DNA of 64,000 bases from Panax quinquefolius (GCA_020205615.1 CM035165.1:91512005-91576004); one strand, 5' to 3'; positions 37,982 to 50,791 are shown, counted from the stretch's first letter. Notes: generated from the sequence alone by a model not told the origin. Program-made: numbers and translations.

Positions 37982-40849
37982 TGTAAGACCCCAACTTTTA
38001 TGAATAAAGATGAATTTTCTATAAATATCATTTTTGAATATTATAGAATGAATTTGATATAATGTTATAGTTGTGGGTAATATTTATAAATTTTGTAAAA
38101 TACGTAAGTTGTTATATAATATTCGATTAATTAGGAATATTCGTTTAACAGGGAATATTCGTATAACAAGACAATCATTGTGGTGGACCCTAACGGAATT
38201 ATTATCGGATTGAGAAAACGACAAAAATATTTTTTTATGAAAATAACGGCGGAAGTTTTACGGTTAAGCTGTTCAAACACACTTGGTGTTAAAAGAAATG
38301 CGATGTCTGGCGTGGTTGCGTAAGTAGACACTGCGGTATTGATTATTGATGACGCTTACGTGAGAAGTCACTCAATTTTGTTCAATTATTATTACTGATA
38401 ATTCACGACATAGTATCTCACGTTATTTGATTCAATTATTGTCAATATTTATATATTATTAAATCAATAATTGAGAGACGATAAAGTTATTAATATTATT
38501 ATTTGAAATATTAACGATGTCAGTAAGTTACATCGAGGAGAGGTTTGGTCACCTAATTGCGCGGCGATAGGAGAAATCTTTATGGAAAGTTCTCCTCTTT
38601 CGCGAAACGATCCATTCAGTCGATTAATATTGTGAATTATAATAAAGGTGATAAGTTTTGTTTTATTATTATTATTATAAATGTAATAAAAGCAGAAAAC
38701 TTTTATATAAAAATGAATACTTTTATAAAGTTATTTGTTTTATTAGTATAAATAGAATATATGATATTCTATTATGCATAAGTATTTGCATAAAATGTCT
38801 GCGTAGTGTTTTGCAGATAGTAAAATCTTTTTTATATAAAACAAAATACTTTTATAAAGTTATTTGTTTTATTAGACTATAAATAGAATATATAATATTC
38901 TATTATGCATAGTATTTGCGATAGTAAAATCTTTTTATATAAAAGCAGAATAATTTTATAAAGTTATTCGTTTTATTAGATTATAAATAGAATATATTAT
39001 ATTTTATTTGAAAAATTTTATTTTATTAGAATATTTTATTAATATTGCATAGTAAATCAATATGGACCGTCTAGTTTAAAAGTAAATCAATACTGACCTG
39101 TTTCATAAATTAGTTCTTATTCAGGTCCATTCTCCTATAAATGAAAGCTTATTCCTTCATTATTTCTTACTTAATTCATTGAAACTCTAGAGAGAAACTA
39201 TAGAGAGAAATAAGAAAAGTATTTTGCTACTTCACTACTCCTATATCCAGTTTCTTCTAAGGTAAGGGGTATTATTTCTTTCGTCTTCATGAAGAGAACT
39301 TCTGTTATTCCATTCTTTATCATTATGTTGGAATAACTTGTATATGCCAAGCAATCGCATACATGGTGAAATTCTTCTGTTATTCCATTCTTATTATTCT
39401 ATTGGAATAACATGTTTATGCAATACCACATATATGGTGAAATTCTTCTAATATTTCGTTCTTTTTATTATTCTCACGAATAATATCATCTGCATGCGTT
39501 CTGTGGGACCGGGTTCCATTATTTATTATTCGCGCTTAATATCACGTGCGTGCGTTTATGCTTTGGGACTGGTTCCATTATTTATTATTCATTGGGAATA
39601 ACATGTATGCAAATGCGATCTATCATTTTCATGGTGAATCCTACGTTATTCCATTCTTTATTATTTCATTGGAATAACCTGCCTATGTGGATTACCACAT
39701 GCACGGTGAATGATCATTTGTATTCATTCCTTATTAAATTGTGGAAATGATGCAGATATCGTGGATTACTGGCATGCGCGGTGAAGATCCATTTGCGGTT
39801 TTATATATTCTATTATACTCGGTTGGTTAAAGTTTTGGCTTTATACTCCATGAAATTAGTAGAATATCATGGATATTCAAGGCTTCATCCAAAGATCTTT
39901 TCATGAAAATATTCTTACGAGCATTTTGAATTTTACTCACAAAGCGAAGATCATGTCGATAATTTGGACGTTATTGAGTCGGGATAAATTAACTTATTAA
40001 TCTTTAAAATTTATTCTTGAACTTGTTTTATTGAATTATTATGTCATTGTCATCATCCTTATGCTTATATTGTAATGAAAGTCATCTTTGGCTTACGTGC
40101 ATAGATGGACTTAGTATGATTATGACCAGGGATCATTCGGTATAATCATGACCTGTAATATTATAAATGATGTGGTAAAAGTCCTTAGTGGCCTATAATG
40201 CATTGATGGACAGTTTTTGGTATGATTATGACCAGGGATTATTCGGTATAGTCATGACCGTTGAAGATTTAATGAATATCTTTGGCCCATAATACAGGGA
40301 TGATTAGATGATGTGGTTTATTTATTAAGCTGAGTCTCAGCGATAAAAATTATTGATAAATATTTTAAATCATAGAAGATAGTAGGTATCATGCTCTACT
40401 TGACTCTTCTAATGCATTGCTTATTCCGCTGCAGTTAAACTTGATGTCTATTGTATTTTATCAGTTTAACATTGTTGAAGACTATTGATAATTTATTCTG
40501 CATTATCTTAGTTATAATATTTCTTACTGGGTTAGTTGAGTTCACCCTTTCTTTCACTATTCTCTTCAGGAAATGAGAATATAGCTGGGACGAGTCGGGG
40601 AAATGAGTGACGGTCCAGATGATAGTATTAGTAGTCCTCACTATTCTGTTAAATAGTGTGACAATAAATATAATGAGGACTTCTTTGAGTGTGGATATTG
40701 TCTAGATGACAATATTCCTATTAAAACTCTCAGTTTATGTATTGTCGTATATTACACGACGGTTGTATAATTAAGTTTGTATTTATATTATGTACCATGT
40801 ATTTAGCGACTCAAGATGGGTGATGTATACCTATTTTGGGGGCGTCACA
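37982..40849 (+). repeat. 5' LTR of chromovirus element 1
   Basis: 2868 bases from TGTAAGACCCCAAC to ggcgtcaca, immediately followed by a tRNA-iMet primer site. The same start recurs at 62595, which is its 3' LTR. It contains tandem AT-rich units (38690-39010), degenerate repeats of 'ttattccattcttta' with 'attggaataa' (39290-39760), and a candidate TATA box at 39136. Confidence 0.92.
39136..39142 (+). promoter_or_regulatory. Candidate TATA box in the LTR of element 1
   Basis: tataaat in the context tctcctataaatgaaagc, followed about 45 bases later by 'attgaaactctagagaga'. The equivalent position in the solo LTR is tataaaa at 50792-50798, with the same downstream sequence, so it is conserved within the LTR family. 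Confidence 0.5.
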
Positions 40850-40863
40850 GTTGGTATCAGAGC
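40850..40863 (+). other. Primer-binding site of element 1 (tRNA-iMet)
   Basis: gttggtatcagagc. The core tggtatcagagc is complementary to the 3' end of plant initiator methionine tRNA, the usual primer of chromoviruses. It abuts the LTR end gtcaca. Confidence 0.92.
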
Positions 40864-41036
40864 TTAGGGATATGATCCCTGGCTGAGATGTGAGACAAGA
40901 ACTATGAGGGGAGAGACGGGGAATTCCTTCGCTAGTATGACCTACCTAAATTTATTTGGTATTTAATTGGTGGTCGAGTAGTATAGGATAATATGTGATA
41001 TGTTAATTAACCCTTGTTTTGTGGCAGTAATTGCAA

Positions 41037-42173
41037 ATGGCATCCGAAAATATTGAGATAAGCAATGAAGCACATGAGACCATTGAGTCACCAACGATCA
41101 ATGCCTAGGGTAATGTGCAACAGAAAGACAATAATCCTCATGTAAACAATAACACCGATGAAATGGTGAACGATGGGATGGTCAGAGGCTTTATGCAATT
41201 CATGCAACATCAGGCGAAGGCGGCTCCTGTCCAAAATGCAGGTGAAAACACTGACAACTCTTGGACGGTCACCGATAAGCAGTTCAAGGAGCTGGGACCA
41301 CTGGAGTTTTTTGGAGAGTCAAAACCACTTAAGGCGGAGACGTGGATAAAGAAGATCAACAAGATATTTGATGTCTTGGGATGCTCTGAGGAGCAAAAGG
41401 TTCCCTTTGCCACCTTCATGTTGCGTGTAGGGGTAGATTACTGGTGGGAATCTATAAGGCGTACTCAACCTGCCGCACTGAAGATGTCTTGAGAGAAGTT
41501 CCAAGAGCTGTTCAACGACAAGTACTTTCCTGAAAGTATTCGTCATATGAAGGAGGTAGAGTTCATCAAGCTTGAGCAAAACAATATGATCGTGGCGCAG
41601 TACGAAGCTAAGTTTGCTGAGTTGTCTCGGTTTGCGTCCCATTTAGTTGATAATGAGGAAAGAATGACGAGGATGTTTCTAAGAGGTTTGAAACCCGAGA
41701 TACGTCAATACCTTATCTCTCATAAACTGTGTTTGTATTCAGATGTTGTGAATAAGGCTCAGTTATTGGAGCGCGATAATGAGTCAACCCAACCAAGAGA
41801 GAGCATACGACTAGTCGATAATACCAGTGGTAGCAGTCATCGAAGTGGTGACAACAAACGTGGAGGGATTCAACATGCCAGAAATGATAACCACTTCGGT
41901 GGTAATCATGGCCAAGACAATAGGAGTGGAAAGTTCAAGAAGAGAAGGTTCAGCAAAGATGGAAAGATGTCAAGACCAAAGACCATTGTTAAGGAAGGAG
42001 AACGACCGCCGGTCGTATATTACAAATGTGGAGGGGAAGGACACATAAGTCCAAACTGCACGATGCAGTCCAAAGCCTGTTATAATTGTGGAAAAGAAGG
42101 CCACCTAGCCCGATTTTGTTATGCACCAAAGTCAAGTCCGGTGGGATGGAGGCATCAAAGGTGTCCTGCATAA
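41037..42173 (+). pseudogene. Gag of chromovirus element 1
   Basis: One frame of 379 codons from ATG 41037 to TAA 42171, interrupted by TAG at 41106 and TGA at 41490 (the latter where the family has Trp). The gag domain includes GPLEFFGESKPLKAETWIKK and [20 protein letters not shown]; a basic region follows. There are two CCHC zinc knuckles. The first reads [14 protein letters not shown], with Tyr in place of the first Cys; the second, [14 protein letters not shown], is intact. The TAA at 42171 is in frame with the protease downstream, so gag and pol were probably one polyprotein. Not functional as written. Confidence 0.9.
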
Positions 42174-43192
42174 GACAAACCGGTAGTTCAAGGGAAAGCG
42201 TTTGTCGTAACCTCCCAAAAAGCGAGGAATCCGAACGAGGTGATCACGGGTAAGCTAACCATAAACTCTAGCAAAGTTTATACTTTATTTGATACTGGTT
42301 CTACCCATTCCTATATTTCTCCTACTTGCGCTCAACGTTTAAATTTGACTCCGGAGAAATTAGACTTTGGTTTATCTGTTGAAACTTCGTTGGGAGAAAC
42401 CTTCATTACATCCACGGTTTATAAGTCTTGTTTGATTTAAATCGGTAACCGCACGTTACCTGTCGATCTTATTTCTTTGAAAATACTTGTATTTGATGTG
42501 ATTTTAGGGATTGATTGGTAAACTACTCATCATGCTAAAATCAATTATTTTTGTAAGGTTGTTAGCTTTCATATTCCTAACCAACCTATTATACGAATTC
42601 AAGCAGCCAAATTACTAAAATCAATCATTGTCATATCAAGCCATAAAGCTATTCGTTTATTAAAAAATGGATGTCAAGCTTTCTTAGCTCATGTCATGGA
42701 TCTAAACAAAAATACACCAGTATTGAATGATATTTCTATTGTTAATAAATTTCCTGACGTATTCCCTGAAGAACTTCCTGGCCTACCCCCAGAGCGTGAA
42801 ATTGAATTTTGTATGGACCTTGAATTCGGTACAAAACCCATTTCTAAAGCCCCATATCGAATGGCTCCTATTGAACTTCAGGAGTTAAAAACCCAACTAC
42901 AGGAATTGTTAGACATAGGTTTCATTCTTCCTAGTACGTCTCCTTGGGGTCCTCCTGTTCTATTCGTGAAGAAGAAAGATGGAAGTATGTGACTTTGTAT
43001 TGATTATCGGGAGTTGAATCATGTCACCATCAAAAATAAGTACCCGTTACCTCGTATTGATGATCTATTTGACCAGTTGCAAGGCGCCAAATTCTTTTCA
43101 TAGATCAATCTTCGTTCTGGATATCATTAGTTGAAGATTAAAACTGATGACATTCCAAAGATTGCTTTCAGAACTCGGTACGGGCATTATGT
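42174..43192 (+). pseudogene. Protease and partial reverse transcriptase of element 1
   Basis: Continues the gag frame. The aspartic protease has its active site in LFDTGSTHSYIS (about 42279), then QRLNLTPEKLDF. RT starts near 42740 with [62 protein letters not shown], then RSGYH. In-frame stops occur at 42438 (Gln position), about 42519, 42990 (Arg position), about 43101 and about 43128. There are no indels, so decay is by substitution. The frame is cut off at RYGHY (43192) by element 3; the YVDD box and all of RNase H are absent. Confidence 0.9.
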
Positions 43193-44707
43193 GTGACACC
43201 CCCAAATTCGGTACTTCCATTTCCACAGGATTTGGTGTTCACTGTACAAACATCATCCATCTATCTACCCATAAATAAATGCAAACCATGCAATAGATAG
43301 AAATAATAATAAATCTCCCTTATGGGGTTACATCAACTACATAATAAATAAATCCTGAGTTACTCTAACCTTAAATCATCTGTGCGGAAACATAAACAAA
43401 TAAGTCTTAAGTAACATCAATTCTAAATATCATTACATAACCACATAAATAATCAATCTTCATTACTTGCTAAGCTTGCCCTTGCCTTTACTAGTGGAAG
43501 GTTAAATGCGCTCTTTTCGTTCTTAACTGCATTGTTAATTATTACGCAAGAGTGAGCACGATTTCCACAAGTATAACAATATAATAATGAAATAATAACA
43601 TGCGAATAAATCAAAGACTTCTGAAATAAAAGCTCAACTTTTGAATCAAGAATGAATAACAAGAATCAAAAGATTTCTGAGGGTCATAAGACTTGAACTA
43701 TGTCCTAGGTTATCAAGGGTTATACTTGAAACCTTTAATAGTCATAGGACTATGGACTCTTCTTCTCATACTTAGGGGGATCAGCCCTTAGTACCATACT
43801 GTGCACAATATCTTAACGCTAACGCATAAGTAAATCCCTTTGCAGGGTTGTTAATCTCAGTTTGATATTCGAGTCCGCACCAAAGGAAGTTTGGTTTGGA
43901 TAATTCAATAAGGGTTCTGAAATTTAGAACGTTCATCAACTATGGACTAGTCGAATCAATAAGGTTCACTAGTCTATCAAGGTTCAATAATAATGATACT
44001 CAAATTGAATAATAATCTCAAGAAGTATACAATAGAACAAATATTGTATAACAAATTCATATTTTGAAAGGATAATTAATCTTTAATATGACAATTCGAA
44101 CTTGAATAATAGTAATGAGAATTTACTCAAGGTAAATAATAAACTTGAACAATGATAACAAGTAGGGGTAGGAAACTTGCCTCGTGCGTAGATTACACTT
44201 TAATTAAACTCGTTCTTTGATTTAAATCCTACATATCATTTACATTCACAACTCTAGTTAATTATAATATAATTAACCATCATAAATTCATTCTTTTATC
44301 TAAACTTTGGTTATGACTATACTTAGTCAAATATCACACTTATTGTCACATAATAATTCTCCATGAATAATAAGCTACTTATGTATTTCATAATTCAATC
44401 CACATGCAATTATGTTATTTACATGTTAAGTATCTATTTTAATATCTCATTATACTTCTAACATATTTTTATGTTCATTACATTAAGTTGTTATCACATT
44501 TCTATACTTGAACACTTAAAAAAACATTTTACGGACGTTACTTTAAGTAGTAAATATTTCACTTTTATATCGGGTCTTGGCGGCCATGACTTTGGTGAAT
44601 TAGTATTTAAGCCAACAAGGCGATGGCGTTGTGGCGCGATGACTGCTTGTTGAGTATTAAGGCATGGAGCATGACAGCGGCCATGAGACTCCGATTCCGA
44701 TTATCTT
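43193..44707 (-). repeat. 3' LTR of element 3 (cut by element 2)
   Basis: 1515 bases homologous to 58972-60350. Its end TGTGACACCCCC joins the RT frame of element 1. It is truncated on the right by the LTR of element 2 at 44708. Confidence 0.8.
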
Positions 44708-46058
44708 TGTAAGACCCCGATTTTTTTTTAATAAAATTAAATTTCCTCTATTTATTATTTTGAAATAGTAAGGGTTGATTTGATTAATGTGGTTAGTTAT
44801 GGGTAAAATCATAAATATCTCAAATAAGCAAGTGGTTATAAAATATTCATTATCATTTGAGAATATTCGTTTTTGGTCGTGGAATATTTTTATTGTCGAG
44901 GAATATTAAATGACAACAGTATGACCTTTTGTGTGGGCCCCATAATGGAAAGCGATTGGATGAAGAAAACGACAAGTATAAGTTGTTTATAAATAGCAGT
45001 TGTAGTTATTGCTAATTAACATTGTTGGAATACCGTTGGTTTAAAACACAATAATACGCGTTGTTACAAGAAAGACACGAGTTCTTATTCACGATACGAT
45101 AATTATTCACGATACTCAAGACTATTCACTGAATCTGAAACTATTCACAGAAAAATTAAATTTTCGTTTTTCGTCCAAAATATCAATTATGGATACTAGC
45201 TTTGATTGTATCCATGTTTTGATCATTCTTGCATTTTACTCCACTATGATTATTTATGAGGTATTTTTGGACATGGAATAGTTGAAATACGAATCCTTAA
45301 TATTTATTCTTTTGTTTCACTGGATTCATTTTCTTTAAAATATTTTTCATTATCCTCCATCCTAAATGATGATATAATTGAATATCTTTGGCTCAGTAGT
45401 GTAAAAGATTAATGATTTCGATGAATATCTTTGGTAGTAGTGGAAAGATGAACAGGTGTTTAGATGAACATGACCAACTGATGAATATCTTTGGCCTGTA
45501 GTGCGAAGATGAATATTTGATTACAGTTATATATTGATTGATGTTACAGGGATAAAAGATAGACGATGAACTTTTAAATTCATATATAGAAGATAGTAGA
45601 TTTTATTCTCTACTTAACTCTTCTAATGAATTATTATTTCCGCTGCGAATATTGATTTCAAACTTATTGTCTATTATATTCTATTAGATTTTTCTCTGTT
45701 GAGGACTAATGATAATTTGTATTATATTATCTTAGTCATAGTATTCTTTACTGGACTAGTTGAGCTCACCCTTTTCCTTGTTGTTCCATTTTTCTTCTTA
45801 GGAGGCGAGAATGTAGCGAGTACTAGTCGGGGTGTGGAATGATGGTTCTAGAAGTGGTTCTAGTAGTCCTCACTATTCTGTAAAATAGTGTATTAATAAT
45901 TATAATGAGGACTTATTTGAGTGTGGATATTGTCAGATGACAATATTTGTATTTAAACTCACGCTTTTTATGTTGTATTAATAAAGTTGTAGTTGTATCG
46001 TACCATGTATTTTTGTGACTCAGAATGGGTGTTGTATATCTATTTTGGGGGCGTCACA
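44708..46058 (+). repeat. 5' LTR of element 2
   Basis: 1351 bases, tgtaagaccccgattt to gggggcgtcaca. Shorter than the family norm seen in element 1 (2868) and in the solo LTR (2772), implying an internal deletion of about 1.4 kb near 45010-45150 relative to its own 3' LTR. Confidence 0.88.
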
Positions 46059-46072
46059 GTTGGTATCAGAGC
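46059..46072 (+). other. Primer-binding site of element 2 (tRNA-iMet)
   Basis: gttggtatcagagc directly after the LTR end gtcaca, identical to that of element 1. Confidence 0.92.
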
Positions 46073-46246
46073 TTAGGGATATGATCTCTGGAGGAGATCG
46101 GGAAATAGTACTAGGAGGGGAGAGACGAGTAAATTCTTTGCTAGTGTGTCCTACCTAAGCTTATTTGTTGGTCGGTCATAATATAGGGGTATTATGTGAT
46201 ATGTTAATTTGTTAAATTAACCCTTGTTTTATGGCAGTATTTGAGA

Positions 46247-46576
46247 ATGGCAGCTGAGAGTGAGGAAGAAGAGGAAGAAGAGGAACCTGAGGAGAATTTA
46301 TTAGAAGAATTTTATGATCGAAATTTAGAATTACAAAATCGTATTCATGAGTTAGAAGAGCAAGCTGAAGAACGGCAGGCGGTCGTGGAGCAAAGAGATG
46401 CAACAATTCTAAATTGTGTTACCCGATGTGCGATGCTTGAACAGAAGCACTCTTTAGCAGAGTATAAGATATTAGAGCTGGAATCTGAGAATGCTATGAT
46501 CAAAGTTCTGATGAAAGATGAAGCAACCATACGAATGAGAATGGGGGATGCATGGGTAAAAGCTACACGACACAGT
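46247..46576 (+). pseudogene. Acidic coiled-coil segment at the gag position of element 2
   Basis: ATG at 46247 opens MAAESEEEEEEEEPEENLLE and continues as a heptad-rich helix (LQNRIHELEEQAEE) up to about 46576. It stands where gag should start but shows no match to the gag of element 1 beyond the leader 'gcagtatttgagaatggcagc'. The glutamate run and predicted coiled coil are plain in the sequence. The rest of gag, including zinc knuckles, is missing because an LTR fragment follows. It may be a divergent gag N-terminus or acquired sequence. Confidence 0.55.
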
Positions 46577-46728
46577 TGGTATATATTTGTATCAAAACTC
46601 ACAGCATTTATGTTGTTGTATTTTGCACGACAATTGTTATAATAATGTTGTAGTTGTTTTCTGTACCATGTATTTGGCGACTCAGAATGGGTTGGATGGA
46701 ATGGACCTGTTTTGGGGTTGTCACAATT
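46577..46728 (+). repeat. LTR 3'-end fragment inside element 2
   Basis: About 150 bases matching the last part of the family LTR (compare 40705-40849): 'aaaactcacagcatttatg', 'acgacaattg', 'taccatgtatttggcgactc', ending ttttggggttgtcaca. It is followed not by a primer site but by protease codons. Confidence 0.8.
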
Positions 46729-48230
46729 CATTTATTTCTCCTGCTTGTGCTCAACGTTTAAACTTGACTCCGGAGAAATTAGACTTTGACCTATCTGTGG
46801 AAACTCCGTTAGGAGAAACTTTCATCACATCCACTGTTTATAAATCTTGTTTGATCCAAGTTGGCACCATCACATTACCTGTTGACCTTATCTCTTTAAA
46901 GATACTTGCTTTTGATGTGATTTTAGGGATTAATTGGTTAACTACTTATCATGCCAAATTGATTGCTTTTGTAAGGTTGTTAGTTTTCATATTCCTAAGC
47001 AACCTGTTTTTCGAATTTAAGCAACCAAACCATTGAAGTCAAACTCTTTCATATCAAGCCATAAAGTCATTCGTTTATTGAAAAACGGATGTCAAGCTTT
47101 CTTAGCCCATGTTATGAATTTGAATAAAGACACGTCAGATTTGAATGATATTTCTGTTGTTAATAAATTTCCGACGTATTTCTAAAAAATTCTCGCCTAC
47201 TCCCAGGCGTGATATTGAATTTTGTATCGACTTTGAACCCCAGACAAAACCCATTTCTAAAATCTACATCGAATGGCTCTATTGAACTTCAGGAGTTAAA
47301 ACCCAACTATAGAAGTTGATAACCAAGCCTCTATCTGGTGACTTCTTTTGTGGAATGCACTGAAGCCAGACTCTCCGCAGGGGACGCCATATTCATGCGA
47401 TAGTAAACTGATAGGTGTCATTGTGACTTGCTATCCAAGGTTGGGATATGAGTCACAGTTGAGAGCAACCTAAGTCGGTAATCGAAATATGTAGCTTTCT
47501 AGGCTTAGTTGGTTATTATCGGAGATTCGTTGAAGGATATTCTCGAATCGCTATTCCATTAACGCAGCTGACTCGTAGAGATACAAAATTCGAATGGAGC
47601 AAGGAATGTGGGAAGAGCTTCGAAGATCTCAAGAGGAGACTCATTTCGGCACATGCTTTGACAATACCATCTGATTCGGATGGATTTGTTATCTATAGCG
47701 ATGCTTCAGGCAAAGGGTTAGGATGTGTTCTCATGCAACGTGCGAAAGTCATAGCCTATGTATCGCGACAACTTTAAGAATATGAGAGGAATTATCCTAC
47801 TCATGATCTAGAGTTTGCAGCAGTCATTTTCGCGCTAAAGATCTGGAGGCACTATCTATATGGGGAGAAAGTGGAGATATATTCAAACCATAAAAGCCTC
47901 AAATATTTATTCACCCAAAAGGAACTCAACATGCGGCAACGACGTTGTCTCGAGCTGTTGAAAGATTACGATCACACTATTCAATACCATCCCACGAAAA
48001 GCAAACGTAGAATCGACGCATTGAGTAGAAGATCATGCGAGAACGAAAGTACGATGATGTCAAGTATACGCATAGAACCAACTTTAATCGATAAAGATAA
48101 AGTTGCTCAAGCCACAGACCCGGAGCTGATGCGTATGAAGAAGAAGGTACTATTCCAGAAGCAAGAATCGATGAAGAAGGAATACTTCGAGTCCACTCCA
48201 GACTTTGTGTTCCTAACGATTCTGATTTGA
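46729..48230 (+). pseudogene. Protease, RT stub and RNase H of element 2
   Basis: 46729-47036 reads NSFISPACAQRLNLTPEKLD, FITSTVYKSCLIQVGTITLP and VILGINWLTTYHAK. This is the protease after its DTG active site, which is lost at the LTR-fragment junction. The RT start is shifted and breaks off near 47320; most of RT is deleted. From about 47490 the thumb/RNase H region resumes ([77 protein letters not shown]). RNase H YSDAS and HDLE residues are kept; the family's TDHKS is SNHKS here. Confidence 0.88.
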
Positions 48231-49500
48231 AGTACAAGATCATGATGGAGGCACACAATACACCATTTGTAATCCATCCTGGAAGTACCAAAATGTATCG
48301 TGACCTTCGACATACATTTTGGTGGAATAATATGAAGAGAGAGAGATTGCAAAGTTTATCTCGAGGTGTTTAACTTGTCAACGTGTAAAGGCGGAGCATC
48401 AAGTACCTAAGGGTCCGTTGCAACCACTTGAGATTCTGAGATGGAAGTGGGAACACATTACCATGGATTTCGTTACGGGTCTTCCCACGGTTTCTCAAGG
48501 AATAAATTCTATTTGGGTTATTGTTGATAGATTAACCAAGTCTGCTCATTTCTTGCCGATACGGGAGACTTATTCCCTTGAACGTCTTGCTCGAATGTAC
48601 GTAAATGAGATTATGAGATTGCATGGAATGCCAGTATCCATAGTTTCAGATCGTGACCCAAGATTCACTTCAAGATTTTGGGTTAGCTTGCAAAAAGCTA
48701 TGGGCATGGATTTATGGTTCAGTTCGGCATACCATCCTCAAACGGACGGGCAATCAGAGAGGACTATTCAAACTCTTGAAGATCTATTAAGACTTTGTGT
48801 CCTCGATTTCAAAGGGATTTGGGATAAGTACCTACCATTGGTGGAATTCTCCTACAACAACAGTTATCAGGCAAGTATAGGTGTGGCTCTATTTGAAGCA
48901 TTGTATGGACGAAAGTGTCGCTCTCCAGTATGTTGGGATGAGGTGGGAGAAGCAACTTTGTTGGGACCAAAGTTGGTACGAATGACTACATAGAAGATCC
49001 AAACAATTCGACAACGTATACAAACGACACAGGATCGAAAAAAGAGTTATGCGGATCTTCATCGAAAAGACATGGAATTTGACATTGGGGATCATGTATT
49101 GTTGCGTGTGGCTCCATGGAAAGGAGTTACAAGATTTGGGAAGAGAGAAAAGCTCAATCCATGATTTATTGGTCCATTTCAGATTCTTGACCGAGTAGGA
49201 AATGTGGCCTATTGACTCGCGTTACCTCCAAGTATGTCTCGTGTTCATAATGTTTTTCATATATCTGTGCTACGTAAATATGTGAAAGACCCGAACCACG
49301 TTATGGAGTTAGAACCGGAAGAGATAGCCGAAGACTTAACGTACGAAGAGGTACCTGTCAAGATCTTGGATAGGAAGGAGCATGTCCTACGCACGAAGGT
49401 CATATCACAAGTTAAAGTTTTGTGGAGGAACCATGCTATTGAGGAAATAACCTAGGAGTTGGAAACGGAAATGAAAGCGAGGTATCCTCATCTTTTCGAA
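48231..49500 (+). pseudogene. Integrase and chromodomain of element 2
   Basis: From about 48240 comes the zinc-binding region (HNTPFVIHPGSTKMYRDLRH), then CLTCQRVKAEH across a frame break. The core follows with all three catalytic acids visible: [16 protein letters not shown] and DGQSERTIQTLEDLL. The C-terminal part has PFEALYGRKCRSP-like VALFEALYGRKCRSPVCWDE. After stops at about 48991 and 49165 the module SRVHNVFHISVLRKYVKDP, YEEVPVKILDRKEHVLR and VKVLWRNHAIEE is a CHD-type chromodomain, placing the element in the chromoviruses (Tekay/Del-like). Confidence 0.88.
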
Positions 49501-49540
49501 ACACCAGGTACGTACGTCAATTTCGAGGATGAAATTTGAT

Positions 49541-49552
49541 AAGGAGGGAGGT
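49541..49552 (+). other. Polypurine tract of element 2
   Basis: aaggagggagg, then t, immediately upstream of the 3' LTR start tgtaagacc at 49553. Confidence 0.85.
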
Positions 49553-49716
49553 TGTAAGACCCCGATTTTTTTAATAAAATTAAATTTTCTCTATTTATTA
49601 TTTTGAAATAATAAGGGTTGATTTGATTAATGTGGTTAGTTATGGGTAAAATGCGCAAATATCTCAAATAAGCAAGTGGTTATAAAATATTCATTATTGT
49701 CAGAGAATATTCGTTT
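49553..49716 (+). repeat. 3' LTR of element 2, first part
   Basis: Matches 44708-44875 of the 5' LTR closely, then is interrupted by a solo LTR. Its last five bases (cgttt, 49712-49716) recur at 52489-52493. Confidence 0.9.
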
Positions 49717-49854
49717 TGTGAGACCCCGAATTTTATGAAATAAAAGTATTTAATTTTTCTATTTTGGTAAATAGTTAAATTGATAAAAGTTTAAAATTAA
49801 GGGTGATATGTGAAAATTTTTCAAATTAGACAAGTTGTCATAAAATACTGGTTT

Positions 49855-50270
49855 ACTATTTACTCTAGTATTGTTCACTCGAGTATTTGGGGCACTTTTT
49901 GTGTCGGAGTACTATTCACGAGTTACTATTCACGGGTTACTATTCACCTAAATTACTATTTACCCGAATATTATTCACTCGGGTATTTGGGACACTTTTT
50001 GTGTCGGAGTACTATTCACGAGTTACTATTCACGAGTTATTATTTACTAAATTACTATTCACCCAAATATTGTTCACTCGGGTATTTGGGGTATTTTTCG
50101 ATTTGAAGTACTTATTCACGAGTTCTTATTCACGGAGTTACTATTCACCCGATTACTATTCACTCTAGTATTCTTCACTCGGGTATTTGGGACACTTTTT
50201 GTGTTGTGGTACTATTCATGTGGTACTATTCTCAAGTATTATTCATTTGGTACTATTCACCCAAAAAATA
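49855..50270 (+). repeat. Minisatellite of 'ttactattcacgag' units in the solo LTR
   Basis: Units of 13-14 bases (ttactattcacgag and variants) are grouped into a higher-order repeat of about 105-115 bases headed by 'cactcgggtatttgggacac' and 'tttttgtgtcggagta'. There are about four head copies, near 49877, 49977, 50075 and 50178. The pattern recurs weakly at 54190-54330 in the 3' LTR of element 2. Confidence 0.85.
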
Positions 50271-50359
50271 TATTTTTTTTCATTCAAATTATTTTTGGGT
50301 ACAATATTATTCCATGAAGAGATGTGTATTTAATTTTTCGAATAGTTGGTTGAAATTAT

Positions 50360-50700
50360 AATGTAAAAGCTTTTTATATAAAATGAATACTTTTATAAAG
50401 TTATTCTATAAATAGAATATATTATATTCTATTATGCATAGTATTTTATATAGTAAAATCTTTTTATATAAAAATGTAATACTTTTATAAAGTTATTCTA
50501 TAAATAGAATATATTATATTTTATTATGCATAGTGTTTTGCATAGTAAAATCTTTTTATATAAAATGAATACTTTATTAAAGTTATTCTATAAATAGAAT
50601 ATATTATATTTTATTATGCATAGTGTTTGCATAGTGCTCTGCGATAGTGTTTGTATAGTAAAAATCTTTTTATATAAAATAGAATATATTATATTTTATT
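50360..50700 (+). repeat. AT-rich tandem repeat in the solo LTR
   Basis: About three units of 90-100 bases built from 'tactttataaagttattct', 'ataaatagaatatattatatt' and 'ttatgcatagt...catagtaaaatc'. The same family of tandem repeats occurs at 38690-39010 and 63240-63436, so it is a feature of this LTR family with variable copy number. Confidence 0.85.
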
Positions 50701-50791
50701 TAAAAGATTTTGCTTTAAATATGGATTTGTCCGATTAAAGTAAATCAATCTGGACCGTTCATGGGTTTGGTTATTATTCATTCCATTCTTC

